The notes beneath the pieces were generated by a model that was not told the DNA's origin, made no database searches, and was given only the letters and a program-made list of their open reading frames with translations. DNA of 64,000 nt from Streptomyces sp. NA02950 (lineage in GTDB: Bacteria > Actinomycetota > Actinomycetes > Streptomycetales > Streptomycetaceae), in NCBI RefSeq assembly GCF_013364155.1, contig NZ_CP054916.1, positions 8,214,001 through 8,278,000 of the forward strand. Reading direction: 5' to 3'. A program made the position numbers and the translations under genes. Within the stretch, counting starts at the first letter, position 1; every line of letters begins with the position of its first letter. Positions 34,864-43,526 of this stretch are shown in pieces.

Positions 34864-35741
34864 GACTCGCTCCGGGTGGCCAGATAGGTGGCGGCGTAGT
34901 CCGCGTCGCCGTGGCCGAGCCCGATGGCCCGGTCGAACTGCCGGACCACCGCCTCCACCACCGGTACCGGCAGTCCGGCGTCAGCGGCGGCGTCCAGCAC
35001 CAGCCGCAGGTCCTTGCGGGCCAGCCGCAGGGTGAAGTCCGGCGGGAACTCCTCCCGGTCCATCGCCGAACCCTTCAGCCGCACATACGGGAGGCTGACG
35101 CCGCCTTGTTCGATGGTGGCGAAGAAGGTCTCCGCGTCGAACCCCATCGCCTTGGCGAAAGCCACCGACTCGGCCAGCACCTCCACCAGCGACAGCAGCC
35201 AGGTGTTCACCACCAGCTTCAGCCGGGTGCCGGTGCCCGCCGCGCCCAGCCAGAGGGTGCGCTTGCCGATCGCCTCGAACACCGGGCGGCACACCTCCCG
35301 CGCCTCGTCCGGGCCGGAGGCCAGCAGCACCAACTGCCCGTTCTCCGCCGGGGTACGGGTGCCGAGCACGGGGGAGTCCACGAACGCCACCCCGGCGGTG
35401 CGGGCCGCCCCGGCCCAGCCCTCGGTGTCCTGGATGCCGACGGTGCTGGACTGCACCCAGACGGCGCCCGGTGTCATCGCCTCCAGACCGCCGTGGTCGC
35501 GCATCACCGAGGACACGGCGGTGGTGTCCGACAGCATGGTCAGTACGAGATCGGCGTCCGCCACCGCCTCCGCCACCGAGGCGCACACCCGGAGCCCGGC
35601 ATCCGCCAGGGGTTTGGTGCGTTCTGCCGTTCTGTTCCAGACGGTGACCTCGACACCGGTCGCCGCCACGTTGCGGGCCATCGGAGCCCCCAGTGTGCCG
35701 GTGCCGAGCACCGCCACCCGGGTGGCCGGGGCTGCCGCCAT
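34860..35741 (-). CDS. Beta-hydroxyacid dehydrogenase-type oxidoreductase B
   Basis: A 293-residue paralogue of the next gene. Motifs: VAVLGTGTLGAPMARNVAAT, WNRTAERTKPLADAG, VDSPVLGTRTPAENGQLVLL and catalytic Lys in GTRLKLVVNTWLLSLVEVLA. Its FDAETFFATIEQGGVSLPYV differs clearly from paralogue A, so the two likely act on different intermediates. Start either ATG 35741 (GAGGCGAA upstream) or GTG 35774, which overlaps the TOPRIM gene stop as GTGA. Confidence 0.9.
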   Translation of the reverse strand: MAAAPATRVAVLGTGTLGAPMARNVAATGVEVTVWNRTAERTKPLADAGLRVCASVAEAVADADLVLTMLSDTTAVSSVMRDHGGLEAMTPGAVWVQSSTVGIQDTEGWAGAARTAGVAFVDSPVLGTRTPAENGQLVLLASGPDEAREVCRPVFEAIGKRTLWLGAAGTGTRLKLVVNTWLLSLVEVLAESVAFAKAMGFDAETFFATIEQGGVSLPYVRLKGSAMDREEFPPDFTLRLARKDLRLVLDAAADAGLPVPVVEAVVRQFDRAIGLGHGDADYAATYLATRSES

Positions 35742-35770
35742 GGGTTTCGCCTCGCTTCCGTCCGTCGGGT

Positions 35771-36379
35771 TCACCGCTTCGGCGCCTTGCTGATCAGCTC
35801 CAGGAGGGCGGGCTCGAACCGCTCGGGATCCGCCCGGTAGAGCGCGTTGATGTCCTCGGCCACCGGTTCGAGGTCGAGCACCTTGACCGCCCCGTGGAAA
35901 CCGCAGACGGCCAGCCGCCGCACGACCCGGTCGACGAAGTCGCCGACACCGTCGGGGTAGGTGTCCGGGTCGTCCCACTCGGCGACGATCACCGCGGTCG
36001 ACGCCGGTGCCAGATGGCCGGCGTCCAGACAGTCGACCTGCTCGGCGCCGGGAAAGCCCGCCGCGGCGAACCCCCGGTACCACAGCGTCCAGCAGGTGGA
36101 CTCGCCCTCCGTGAGCAGCACCAAGTCACGTCGTCGCGCGAACTCCCGGCTCTCCGGGCGCCAGTACGCGGTGACCGGCCGGTCACTCTCCTCGAACGTC
36201 GACCCGGTCAGCCCGGTGACCTGCCAGCGGTGGCGGGCCCGGCCCGGGTGGCCGTCGGGGGTGAGGTAGTCGATGTGGACACCGCCGCCGGGGATGTCCC
36301 GCAGCCCGTACCCGGTCAGGACCTCGACGGGGATGTGCTTGAGGACGGACAGCTCAGCCACGCTGGTGAGATCGGCCAT
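35771..36379 (-). CDS. TOPRIM-domain (DNA primase-like) protein in biosynthetic operon
   Basis: A 202-residue protein resembling the C-terminal TOPRIM part of plasmid/phage-type primases. The N-terminal third (HIPVEVLTGYGLRDIPGGGV, then HIDYLTPDGHPGRARHRWQV) matches the lead-in of such primases. The TOPRIM core has VLLTEGESTCWTLWYRGF (EGES at 91-94), a GFPGA turn, and an acidic EWDDPD (134-139). It ends KVLDLEPVAEDINALYRADP ERF, like the 'D-x-N-x-L-x-x-ADP-x-RF' end of primase relatives (space added by me). No zinc finger or helicase. Location between inositol-phosphate synthase and dehydrogenase genes, with coupled starts, argues for a metabolic role, but this is inference. Confidence 0.65.
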   Translation of the reverse strand: MADLTSVAELSVLKHIPVEVLTGYGLRDIPGGGVHIDYLTPDGHPGRARHRWQVTGLTGSTFEESDRPVTAYWRPESREFARRRDLVLLTEGESTCWTLWYRGFAAAGFPGAEQVDCLDAGHLAPASTAVIVAEWDDPDTYPDGVGDFVDRVVRRLAVCGFHGAVKVLDLEPVAEDINALYRADPERFEPALLELISKAPKR

Positions 36380-36388
36380 GACGCCGCC

Positions 36389-37423
36389 TCAGCCGTCGTT
36401 CTCGGCCGACAGCTCCGTGAGTGCCTCCCGCGCGTGACGGCTCTGGAGCAGTGGATCCTCCACCAGGGTCGGCGACTTCAGCAGCGAGGTGGCCGCCACC
36501 GGGAAGCCGCCCTCACCGCGCCGCCTGGCCACCGCCGCGATCCGCACCAGGTCGATGATCACGCCCGCCGCGTTGCTGGAGTCCTGCACCTGGAGGGTGA
36601 CATCCAGCTTGACCGGCATATCGGCCCAGCCGCGCGCCTCCACCGACATATGCGCCACCTTGCGGTCGCCCAGGTGGGAGACGAACCCGGCGGACGGGAT
36701 GACCGTCACCGCGTCGGTCCGCCTCACCTTCTGCCGCAGCGCCCGGTGCTTGGACGCCTGCTTGCTCTCGCTGTGGGTGCGCAGATTCTCGAAGTCGGCG
36801 TTGCCGCCCATGTTGACCTGGTACGAGCCGCTGAGCGTGAGGCCGCGCTCCTCCAGCAGGGCCAGCAGCGAGCCGTGCACGATCGAGCTGCCGAAGTGGC
36901 TCTGGAGATCGTCGCCGACCAGCGGGACGCCCTTCGCCTCCGCCTCGGCTCGCAGTTCGGGCAGCCCCGCCATCGGATCGGGGGTGCAGTTGACCACCGC
37001 GACACCGGCCCCGAGCGCCGCGCGGCCGTAGGCCCGCGCCAGCTCCGGCAGTCCCGTGGGCAGTGAGTAGAGCAGGACCTCGGCCTCCTGCTCCCGCAGG
37101 ATCTTGGCAACCTGGTCGATCCGCGCCTCGTCGTCCGGATCGGCGATCCCCGGCGCGACCTCCGGATCCTCCGTCAGGGGCAGGGATTCCAGCACCGGGT
37201 AGTTGTTGGGCTCGGCGAAGAGGGCATCCGACAGCGGCCTGCCCCTCTTGTTGTCCGCGAGATCGAAGGCGGCCACCACCTCGATGTCCGTCACCCGCAC
37301 CCCGCCGAGCACGGGATGGGTGACCCCGGGAAGGGGCCCGTCCGCACCGGACCGGCGGTAGAACCCGATGCCCTGGACTAACGCGGAGATGTTGTTGCCG
37401 ACACCAGCGACCGCCAGTTTCAT
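36389..37423 (-). CDS. Inositol-3-phosphate synthase family protein
   Basis: A 344-residue myo-inositol-1(3)-phosphate synthase. N-terminal NAD motif VAGVGNNISALVQGI, VVNCTPDPMAGLPEL, the conserved GDDLQSHFGSSIVHGSLLAL, NMGGNADFENL and the Lys-rich active-site segment ESKQASKHRALRQKV, followed by DVTLQVQDSSNAAGVIIDLV. It makes inositol-3-phosphate from glucose-6-phosphate. Start ATG 37423 follows AAGGAG; it is the first gene of the six-gene leftward operon. A dedicated synthase away from a housekeeping setting, with oxidoreductases and an aminotransferase close by, points to a cyclitol-derived metabolite. Confidence 0.9.
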   Translation of the reverse strand: MKLAVAGVGNNISALVQGIGFYRRSGADGPLPGVTHPVLGGVRVTDIEVVAAFDLADNKRGRPLSDALFAEPNNYPVLESLPLTEDPEVAPGIADPDDEARIDQVAKILREQEAEVLLYSLPTGLPELARAYGRAALGAGVAVVNCTPDPMAGLPELRAEAEAKGVPLVGDDLQSHFGSSIVHGSLLALLEERGLTLSGSYQVNMGGNADFENLRTHSESKQASKHRALRQKVRRTDAVTVIPSAGFVSHLGDRKVAHMSVEARGWADMPVKLDVTLQVQDSSNAAGVIIDLVRIAAVARRRGEGGFPVAATSLLKSPTLVEDPLLQSRHAREALTELSAENDG

Positions 37424-37843
37424 GACTGTGCTCCTTCTGCTGGACCGATGGGGATGATCGGGGGGCGGCCGAGGAGATTCCGGGAACAAGAAAATGTCTT
37501 CACCCCGCGCCGAGGAGATAACGGGGCCGGCTGGGAAACAAATACGGAAGGGTCAATTCCGCTGCATCACGGCACGCCTCGGTAAAGGAAGGTCGAAGCT
37601 CATACAAGACAGAGAACGATTGAGGACCGGAAAATGCGCGGACGCGCCAACCCCCGCGTTGTTCGCGGTCGACCGCCCTCCAGGAAACCCGATCCACCAC
37701 GGGCCGTGCAAGACCCCGATCCTGAATCACCCCCGCCCCCCTCCGGTGCGGCGGCTACGCTTCCTCCGCGTGGACAGCCCCCTACAGCGAGTGATACACG
37801 TCGTGCCCATGTATGCCCCTGCACGCCGGAACGGAGCCCGCCC
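37424..37843. promoter_or_regulatory. Divergent regulatory region of the cyclitol cluster
   Basis: About 420 bases between the inositol-phosphate-synthase operon and the MFS gene. GC content drops between about 37480 and 37640 (AACAAGAAAATG, ATACAAGACAGAG). No convincing gene; it should carry two promoters. I could not identify a repeat or operator. Confidence 0.45.
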
Positions 37844-39094
37844 GTGAGCGCCGGGACCAAGGCCGCCAGGACGCTGCGGAGCAGGCCCGCGATCACCTAC
37901 ATGTCGGGCGAGTTCCTGTCCCAGAGCGGGACCTATCTGTCGGTGACGGCCCAGGCGTGGGTTGTCCTCGAGGCAGGTCACCAGCCGCTGGCGCTCGGTG
38001 TGCTGATGGCCGCCCGCTACGCGCCCGCCGCCTTGCTCGGCCCCGCCATAGGCAAGTACGTCGACAGCCGCGATCCGCGCCGGCTGGTGCTCCTGGCCAA
38101 CTACGCCCAGTCCCTGCTCGCCCTCGCCGTGATGGCCCTGGCGTTCACCCCCGGGTCGCTGCTGTTCGTCCCCTTCGTCATCGCCGGATCCGCCAGTCAG
38201 GTCTTCGCGATGCTCGAACACGCCGGGCGGATGGCCTATGTCGCGGCGATCGTCCCGGACGAGGCCCGCGCCCGGTTCGCGGGAGCCACCAGCTCGGCGA
38301 GCACTCTGGGCCGGATCGTGGGACCGGCGTTCGCCAGTGTGATCCTGACCTTCGGCCCGTCCGGGCTGTGCTTCGCGGTGGACGCGCTGACCTTCGTCCT
38401 CGCCGCGCTGCTGCTGCCCAGGCCGCGTTACGAGGTGCGGATCGCCGGACCCAGCCCGCTGCGCGAGGGGTTCCGGTACATCTGGTCGCTCCCCGCCGTC
38501 CGGGATCTGCTCATCATCTTCTCGCTGGTCAGCCTGGTGTCGTTCAATGTCGCCACCATGGTCCCGCTGGTGGTCCGGGAGGACTACCACAACGACCCGT
38601 GGGTGCTGGCCGCGTTCAACATCGCCTTCGGGATCGGCTCGTTCCTCGGCGGCGCGGTACGGGCCTGGCTGCGCACCAGCGCCGCCACCTCCGCCTTCCT
38701 CGGCCTGCTGCTGTTCGGCTCGGCGTTCGTGGCGCTCGGGCTGACGCCCTCTCTGGCCGTGGTGCCTGCCCTGCTGTTCGCGGGCGGATTCGGCAGGCTG
38801 ATGTTCACCGCGTCCTCCGAGGCGGTCCTCGCCGTCGGCGTCAGCCAGGAGCGCCGCGGGCTGGTCGGCAGCCTCTACGCGGTGGCGTTCACCGGGACCA
38901 CCCCGCTCGGCGCCATCCTGGTGACCTCGCTGTCGGGGAACGTGGGCACCAGCCCGACCCTGGTGATGTGCGGGCTCGCGGCCATCGCGGGCGGGGCCGC
39001 GTACGCGGTGTCGCTGGCCGTCCACCGCCGCCGCGGCGGTACGGCCACCGCGGACGAACCGGCCTCCCGGCGCGCCGAAACGGAGCCGCGATAG
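37844..39094 (+). CDS. MFS exporter (EntS/MFS_3-like)
   Basis: A 416-residue transporter with about eleven to twelve membrane segments. FLSQSGTYLSVTAQAWVVLE, LGVLMAARYAPAALLGPAIG and KYVDSRDPRRLVLLANYAQS (motif A-like D-x-R-D-x-R-R) are typical of the MFS_3 subgroup that exports siderophores and antibiotics. GTG start at 37844 follows GGAG. Placed at the head of the rightward arm of the cluster, it is the probable exporter or self-resistance pump for the product. Confidence 0.85.
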   Translation: MSAGTKAARTLRSRPAITYMSGEFLSQSGTYLSVTAQAWVVLEAGHQPLALGVLMAARYAPAALLGPAIGKYVDSRDPRRLVLLANYAQSLLALAVMALAFTPGSLLFVPFVIAGSASQVFAMLEHAGRMAYVAAIVPDEARARFAGATSSASTLGRIVGPAFASVILTFGPSGLCFAVDALTFVLAALLLPRPRYEVRIAGPSPLREGFRYIWSLPAVRDLLIIFSLVSLVSFNVATMVPLVVREDYHNDPWVLAAFNIAFGIGSFLGGAVRAWLRTSAATSAFLGLLLFGSAFVALGLTPSLAVVPALLFAGGFGRLMFTASSEAVLAVGVSQERRGLVGSLYAVAFTGTTPLGAILVTSLSGNVGTSPTLVMCGLAAIAGGAAYAVSLAVHRRRGGTATADEPASRRAETEPR

Positions 39095-39133
39095 CCACCC
39101 GGAACCCGCGCTGGTTCCCCGGGACTTCGGCCC

Positions 39134-39163
39134 TTGACTCCCGTGCGGGGCCGTGTCTACGCT
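39134..39163 (+). promoter_or_regulatory. Candidate sigma-70 promoter of the ACP operon
   Basis: TTGACT (39134-39139) and TACGCT (39158-39163) with 18 bases between. It lies in the 255-base gap after the MFS gene, about 190 bases before the ACP start, indicating separate transcription with a long leader. Confidence 0.6.
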
Positions 39164-39349
39164 CAAATGGAAAGAGCTTGCGTCGGGGGCTCGATTTCTG
39201 AGCCTTTATCAGGCATCCGGCGAATTCGGGAAAATCGGCGACAGATATCCGGTACGGGAGCGACTGTGACCGGATATTGCTCTTTTCCGCCTGTCCGCGC
39301 CCCTCGGTCCGCGCGCCCCGAACGTCGAGAACGAACAGGAGGGTTCGGC

Positions 39350-39628
39350 ATGCCTTCGCGTGACCGGGTGGTCCCGGTGCCCGACTCCGATTTCGACCGG
39401 CGGCTCGCGGAGGCGTTCCGGGAGGGACTGGACCTTCCGGCGGACACCGATGTGACGGCCCTCGCCTTCGAGCAGCACGAACACTGGGATTCCCTGGGCC
39501 ATATCTCCCTCGTCGCCGCCCTGGAGGAGAGCTTCGGCGTACGGCTCGACGAGGACGACGTCCAGGAGATCACCACCTACGCCGCCGCAGCGGAACGGCT
39601 CCGGACGCGCCACCCCGCCGACTCGTGA
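39350..39628 (+). CDS. Acyl carrier protein
   Basis: A 92-residue free-standing carrier protein with AGGAGGG before ATG 39350. The attachment site is HWDSLGHISLVAALEESFGV with Ser48; helix II and the acidic GVRLDEDDVQEITTYAAAAE follow. The stop overlaps the ligase GTG (GTGA). It should be loaded by that adenylation enzyme and present the acyl chain to the MaoC-like, aminotransferase or transferase enzymes. Confidence 0.92.
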   Translation: MPSRDRVVPVPDSDFDRRLAEAFREGLDLPADTDVTALAFEQHEHWDSLGHISLVAALEESFGVRLDEDDVQEITTYAAAAERLRTRHPADS

Positions 39629-40980
39629 GGCAGGCGATCCTCGGCTGGCTGGACGACCCGCCGCCGACCCCCGCCCTCGTGGACGCCGACGCGGACCGGA
39701 GCTGGAGCTACGCCCAACTCGCCGACCGGGTACGGCACCGGGCCACCGCCCTGGCCACCGGGCGGAAGGCGCTTGCGGTCTGTCTGGCCCGCCCCGACAT
39801 CGACAGCGTCACCGGATATCTCGCCGCCCTCGCCGCCGACCATGCCGTGCTCTTACTCGACGGCACCGCCGACCCCGCCGCCGTCGACGCCATCATCCGC
39901 GCCTACCGGCCGGAGTTCGTGCTCGACGGCGACCGCACCGTGCCTCTCGAGGGCGCGGCCGACCCGGTCCACCGGGACCTGGCAGTCCTGCTGTGCACCT
40001 CCGGCAGCACCGGCAGCCCCAAGTTCGTCCGCCTCAGCACCGGCAACCTCGACACCAACGCCGCCCAGATCGTGTCCTTCCTCGGTATCGGCCCTCATGA
40101 ACGCGCCGTCCAGAGCCTGCCGCTGCACTACTCCTACGGACTGTCGGTGCTCAACTCCCATCTGCTGGCCGGGGCTTCGGTGCTCCTGACCCGGTCCAGC
40201 CTGGTGCGCAAGGGCTTCTGGGACACCCTGCGGCACACCGGTTGCACCTCCTTCGCCGGGGTCCCCTCCGCGTACACCATCCTCGAGCGCACCGGATTCG
40301 AGCGCCGCGATCTGCCGGCGCTGACCACCCTCACCCAGGCGGGCGGCCGGATGGCACCCGAGACCGTGCTGCGCTTCGCCCGGACCATGCGGGACCGGGG
40401 CGGACGGCTGGTGGTGATGTACGGGCAGACCGAGGCCACCGCCCGGATCGCCTATCTGCCGCCGGACCGCGCCCTGGACAAGCCCGACCGCATCGGTGGC
40501 CCGGTGCCCGGCGGCGCCCTCTCGCTCGCCGACGACGGAGAACTGATCTACACCGGGCCCAATGTGATGCTCGGCTACGCCCGCGGCCGCGCCGATCTGG
40601 CCCGCGGCGACGACATGGGCGGCCGACTGCCCACCGGTGACCTCGCCCGGGTGGACGACGAGGGGCTGTTCACCATCGTCGGACGCAAACGCCGGGTGGC
40701 CAAGCTCTGCGGACAGCGCATCAACCTCGACGAACTCGAGTCGCTGCTCGCCGTCCACGCCACGGTGGCCACCCTGGAACTGGACGAGAAGCTGGTCATC
40801 GCCCGCGCCCCCGGCGCCGGTGCGGCCACCGCGGGCGACCTGGCCCGGATCGTCCGCGAGCGCATCCGCATCCCCACCCGGTTCATCCGGGTCCGGGACG
40901 TCGAGAGCATCCCGAGGACCACGTCCGGCAAGACGGACTACGCCCACCTGGAGGACGAGCTGAGCGCCGATGACGCATGA
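39625..40980 (+). CDS. Adenylation enzyme (AMP-dependent ligase) for the ACP
   Basis: A 451-residue adenylate-forming enzyme. LLCTSGSTGSPKFVRLS is the phosphate loop, VVMYGQTEATARIAYLPP the A5 motif, LPTGDLARVD the ribose-binding Asp, then GRKRRVAKLCGQRINLDELE and the terminal PRTTSGKTDYAHL with the catalytic Lys. It is shorter than the usual 500 or more residues because the N-terminal subdomain is trimmed. GTG start coupled to the ACP stop; substrate acid not predictable by eye. Probably charges the neighbouring ACP. Confidence 0.9.
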   Translation: MRQAILGWLDDPPPTPALVDADADRSWSYAQLADRVRHRATALATGRKALAVCLARPDIDSVTGYLAALAADHAVLLLDGTADPAAVDAIIRAYRPEFVLDGDRTVPLEGAADPVHRDLAVLLCTSGSTGSPKFVRLSTGNLDTNAAQIVSFLGIGPHERAVQSLPLHYSYGLSVLNSHLLAGASVLLTRSSLVRKGFWDTLRHTGCTSFAGVPSAYTILERTGFERRDLPALTTLTQAGGRMAPETVLRFARTMRDRGGRLVVMYGQTEATARIAYLPPDRALDKPDRIGGPVPGGALSLADDGELIYTGPNVMLGYARGRADLARGDDMGGRLPTGDLARVDDEGLFTIVGRKRRVAKLCGQRINLDELESLLAVHATVATLELDEKLVIARAPGAGAATAGDLARIVRERIRIPTRFIRVRDVESIPRTTSGKTDYAHLEDELSADDA

Positions 40981-42196
40981 CACCCAGACCCAGCCCGCCG
41001 CCGCGCCGGTGGCGGACACGGCCATCGAGGAACTGGTCCTCGCGGGCACACGGATCGTCGGCCATCTGGCACCGGATGTCGAGGCCGGTGTCGGCGTGGC
41101 GAGCTGGATCAACGTCAGCCGGTTCGTCGAGGCCACCGGCGACGAGAACCCCCTCTACACCGATGTGCAGTACGGCGCGGGCTCGGTGCACCACACCATG
41201 CTCGCCCCACCAGCGTTCGTGCTCGCGGTACGGATGCCCGACTCCTCCGGCGGGCTGGACCTCGACCGGTACGGGCTGCTCGACACCGTCCGCACCCTCC
41301 GGCTGACCTGGGACGACACCATCCGCCTCGGTGACCCGCTGACCGGCCGCGTCGAGATCGGCGCACTGGCCCGCCACCACGACGAGCGGGGCCGCCCGTT
41401 CGTCCGCGTCACCTCGGCCGCCGACTACCTGCGCCACGGGGTCCCGCTCGCCCGGGGCGCCTGCGAGGTCGACCTCACCCCGCACGACCGCGACCGCCCC
41501 ACCCGGCCCGTCCACCACTACGACAACGCCGAGGTGGAGCGGATGGTGCGGGAACTGGACACCGAGGAACCACCGCGCGGCGGACGGCCCCGGTTCTGGA
41601 GCGACACCGCCGTCGGCGACACCGGGCCCACCCTCCTCAAAGGGCCTTTGTCACTGGCCGAGTTGATGGTGTGGGTGTTCGCCGAAGGCCGTCCGGTGCG
41701 TGCCGGCAACCTCCACCACGAGCGGCTGGCGGGTCTCCCGGGACGGCAGATCACCAACCCGGTCACCGGCTGGCCCGCCTGGGACCGCACCGACGCCTGG
41801 CTGGACTCCGCGGCCGCGCACACCGCCGGACTGCCCGCGCCCGCGGCCCGCGGCGGACTGCTGTTCTCCCTCGCCGGGCAGTACGTGACCCACTGGATGG
41901 GCGACGACGCGTTCCTGCGGCGGCTCGAGGCCGGGATCCTCCGGCCCCTGCTGTACGGCGACGCCCTGCGGCTCACCGGCACCGTCACCGACCGCTACCC
42001 CGCCACCGACGAGGCCGGCCACCGCCATCACGTGGTGACCCTGCGGGTCACCGGGGTCAACCAGCGGCACGAGACCGTCCTGGACTGCGCGGCCACCGTG
42101 TTCCTCCCCGACCGGGGCAGGATGGTGACGCTGCCCGTGGTCGGCGGACTGGCACCCCTCGGCGGACCGGCACCCGAACACCCCGGGGGCGAGTGA
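40970..42196 (+). CDS. MaoC-like double hot-dog protein A
   Basis: A 408-residue protein with two hot-dog halves. The N-terminal half carries FVEATGDENPLYTDVQYG, the MaoC_dehydrat_N signature (Tyr where catalytic MaoC enzymes have His), and the second half carries VTGVNQRHETVLDCAATVFL. Members hydrate or dehydrate acyl-CoA or acyl-ACP. Start overlaps the ligase stop; the stop overlaps protein B (TGATG). Likely forms a heteromer or sequential pair with B. Confidence 0.85.
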   Translation: MTHDTQTQPAAAPVADTAIEELVLAGTRIVGHLAPDVEAGVGVASWINVSRFVEATGDENPLYTDVQYGAGSVHHTMLAPPAFVLAVRMPDSSGGLDLDRYGLLDTVRTLRLTWDDTIRLGDPLTGRVEIGALARHHDERGRPFVRVTSAADYLRHGVPLARGACEVDLTPHDRDRPTRPVHHYDNAEVERMVRELDTEEPPRGGRPRFWSDTAVGDTGPTLLKGPLSLAELMVWVFAEGRPVRAGNLHHERLAGLPGRQITNPVTGWPAWDRTDAWLDSAAAHTAGLPAPAARGGLLFSLAGQYVTHWMGDDAFLRRLEAGILRPLLYGDALRLTGTVTDRYPATDEAGHRHHVVTLRVTGVNQRHETVLDCAATVFLPDRGRMVTLPVVGGLAPLGGPAPEHPGGE

Positions 42197-43521
42197 TGCA
42201 GACCTTCGACGAGGCAGTCACCGAGTTCATCGAGCGCAGCCGCGAACTGCTCGGCCGGGAGAGCCCCGAGGACCGTCCGCCACCGCACCCGGCGCCCCTC
42301 GACCGCGACGCCGTCCCGGTGCCCAGCGCCCTGATCCTCGACCACGAGCTGATCCGCCGCTACGCCGGCACCATCGGGGACGACAACCCGCTGTACACCG
42401 ACCCCGGCTACGGGGAGCGGTCCTGGCTCGGCAGTCAGATCGCCCCGGGCACCGTCCTGGTCCACGTCCGCTACCCCGGTGACCACGGCGCACAGCGGGC
42501 AGAAGGCTACCCGGTGGCCAACTTCCTGTCCGGAGTGGCCTGGGAGTTCTACGACGTGCTGCGTCCCGGGATGCGTTTCACCTCCTCGAAGATCCCCCGG
42601 GAGATGACCATCGGCCGGGCCCGCCAGGCCCGGGTGATCTCCCACCACTCGGAGACCTTCTACTGGGACAACAGCCAGGAGCTGGTGGCCAAGGCCTACG
42701 GACGGCTGATCCACCTGCCGGTGGAGGAGATGGGCGGCACCCGGGTGATGCCCGTCGAACGCCTGGGCAAGCGGATGTTCTACGACCACGAACCCCACCG
42801 CTACGGCCCCGAGGAGACCGAGGAGATCGTCACCGCGCTGCGGCGGCAGTCGCGGCGCGGCGCCCGGCCCCTGTGGTGGGAGGACGTCACCGAGGGCGAG
42901 CGACTGCCCCGGATCGTGCAGCCGCCGTACAGCATCCGCGACGAACTGACCTACCAGTCGCTGCACCACGGACTCAACGCCGCCTTCGACCGCACCCGGC
43001 TGGTGCGCGCCTTCCGCCCCGCCTTCCAGCGGTGCCGGCTCAACCCCGACTTCGCCAGAACCCATCCACTCACCGGCTGGCCCTACACCGCCTACGACGA
43101 ACACGAGGACCGCCACCTCTCCGCCTACCGCTGCGAGCCGCTGCCGTTCGACTTCGGCATCCAGCGCGCGCAGATCCCGCTCCGGCTGCTCACCGACTGG
43201 GCGGGTGACACCGGCTTCGTCCACCGGATGTACACCTCCATGCGCAAACCCGTGTTCTACGGCGACACCGTGTTCTTCTCGGGCAAGGTGCTGCGCACCT
43301 ACCGCGCCGAACGCACCGACAACACCGGCCGCACCGCCACCTACCCGGCGGTGGCCATCGAGATCGTGGGTACCAACCAGCGCGGCGAGGTGCACTGCCT
43401 CGGATACGCCACCGTCTTCCTGCCCTCCCGGACCTCCGGCGAGCCGGTGCTGCCCGTCCCGCACCCGGAGCGGCCCGGGTACGAACCGTTCGACGTCCAC
43501 CGCCGAGCCGATTGGTACTGA
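42196..43521 (+). CDS. MaoC-like double hot-dog protein B
   Basis: A 441-residue relative of protein A: LIRRYAGTIGDDNPLYTDPG in the first half, IVGTNQRGEVHCLGYATVFL in the second. Between them is RLNPDFARTHPLTGWPYTAY with possible catalytic residues, and HLPVEEMGGTRVMPVERLGK. The parallel motifs show A and B are duplicated paralogues. Translationally coupled to A. Presumed acyl-ACP dehydratase or hydratase; active residues not settled. Confidence 0.85.
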   Translation: MQTFDEAVTEFIERSRELLGRESPEDRPPPHPAPLDRDAVPVPSALILDHELIRRYAGTIGDDNPLYTDPGYGERSWLGSQIAPGTVLVHVRYPGDHGAQRAEGYPVANFLSGVAWEFYDVLRPGMRFTSSKIPREMTIGRARQARVISHHSETFYWDNSQELVAKAYGRLIHLPVEEMGGTRVMPVERLGKRMFYDHEPHRYGPEETEEIVTALRRQSRRGARPLWWEDVTEGERLPRIVQPPYSIRDELTYQSLHHGLNAAFDRTRLVRAFRPAFQRCRLNPDFARTHPLTGWPYTAYDEHEDRHLSAYRCEPLPFDFGIQRAQIPLRLLTDWAGDTGFVHRMYTSMRKPVFYGDTVFFSGKVLRTYRAERTDNTGRTATYPAVAIEIVGTNQRGEVHCLGYATVFLPSRTSGEPVLPVPHPERPGYEPFDVHRRADWY

Positions 43522-43526
43522 CGCCC

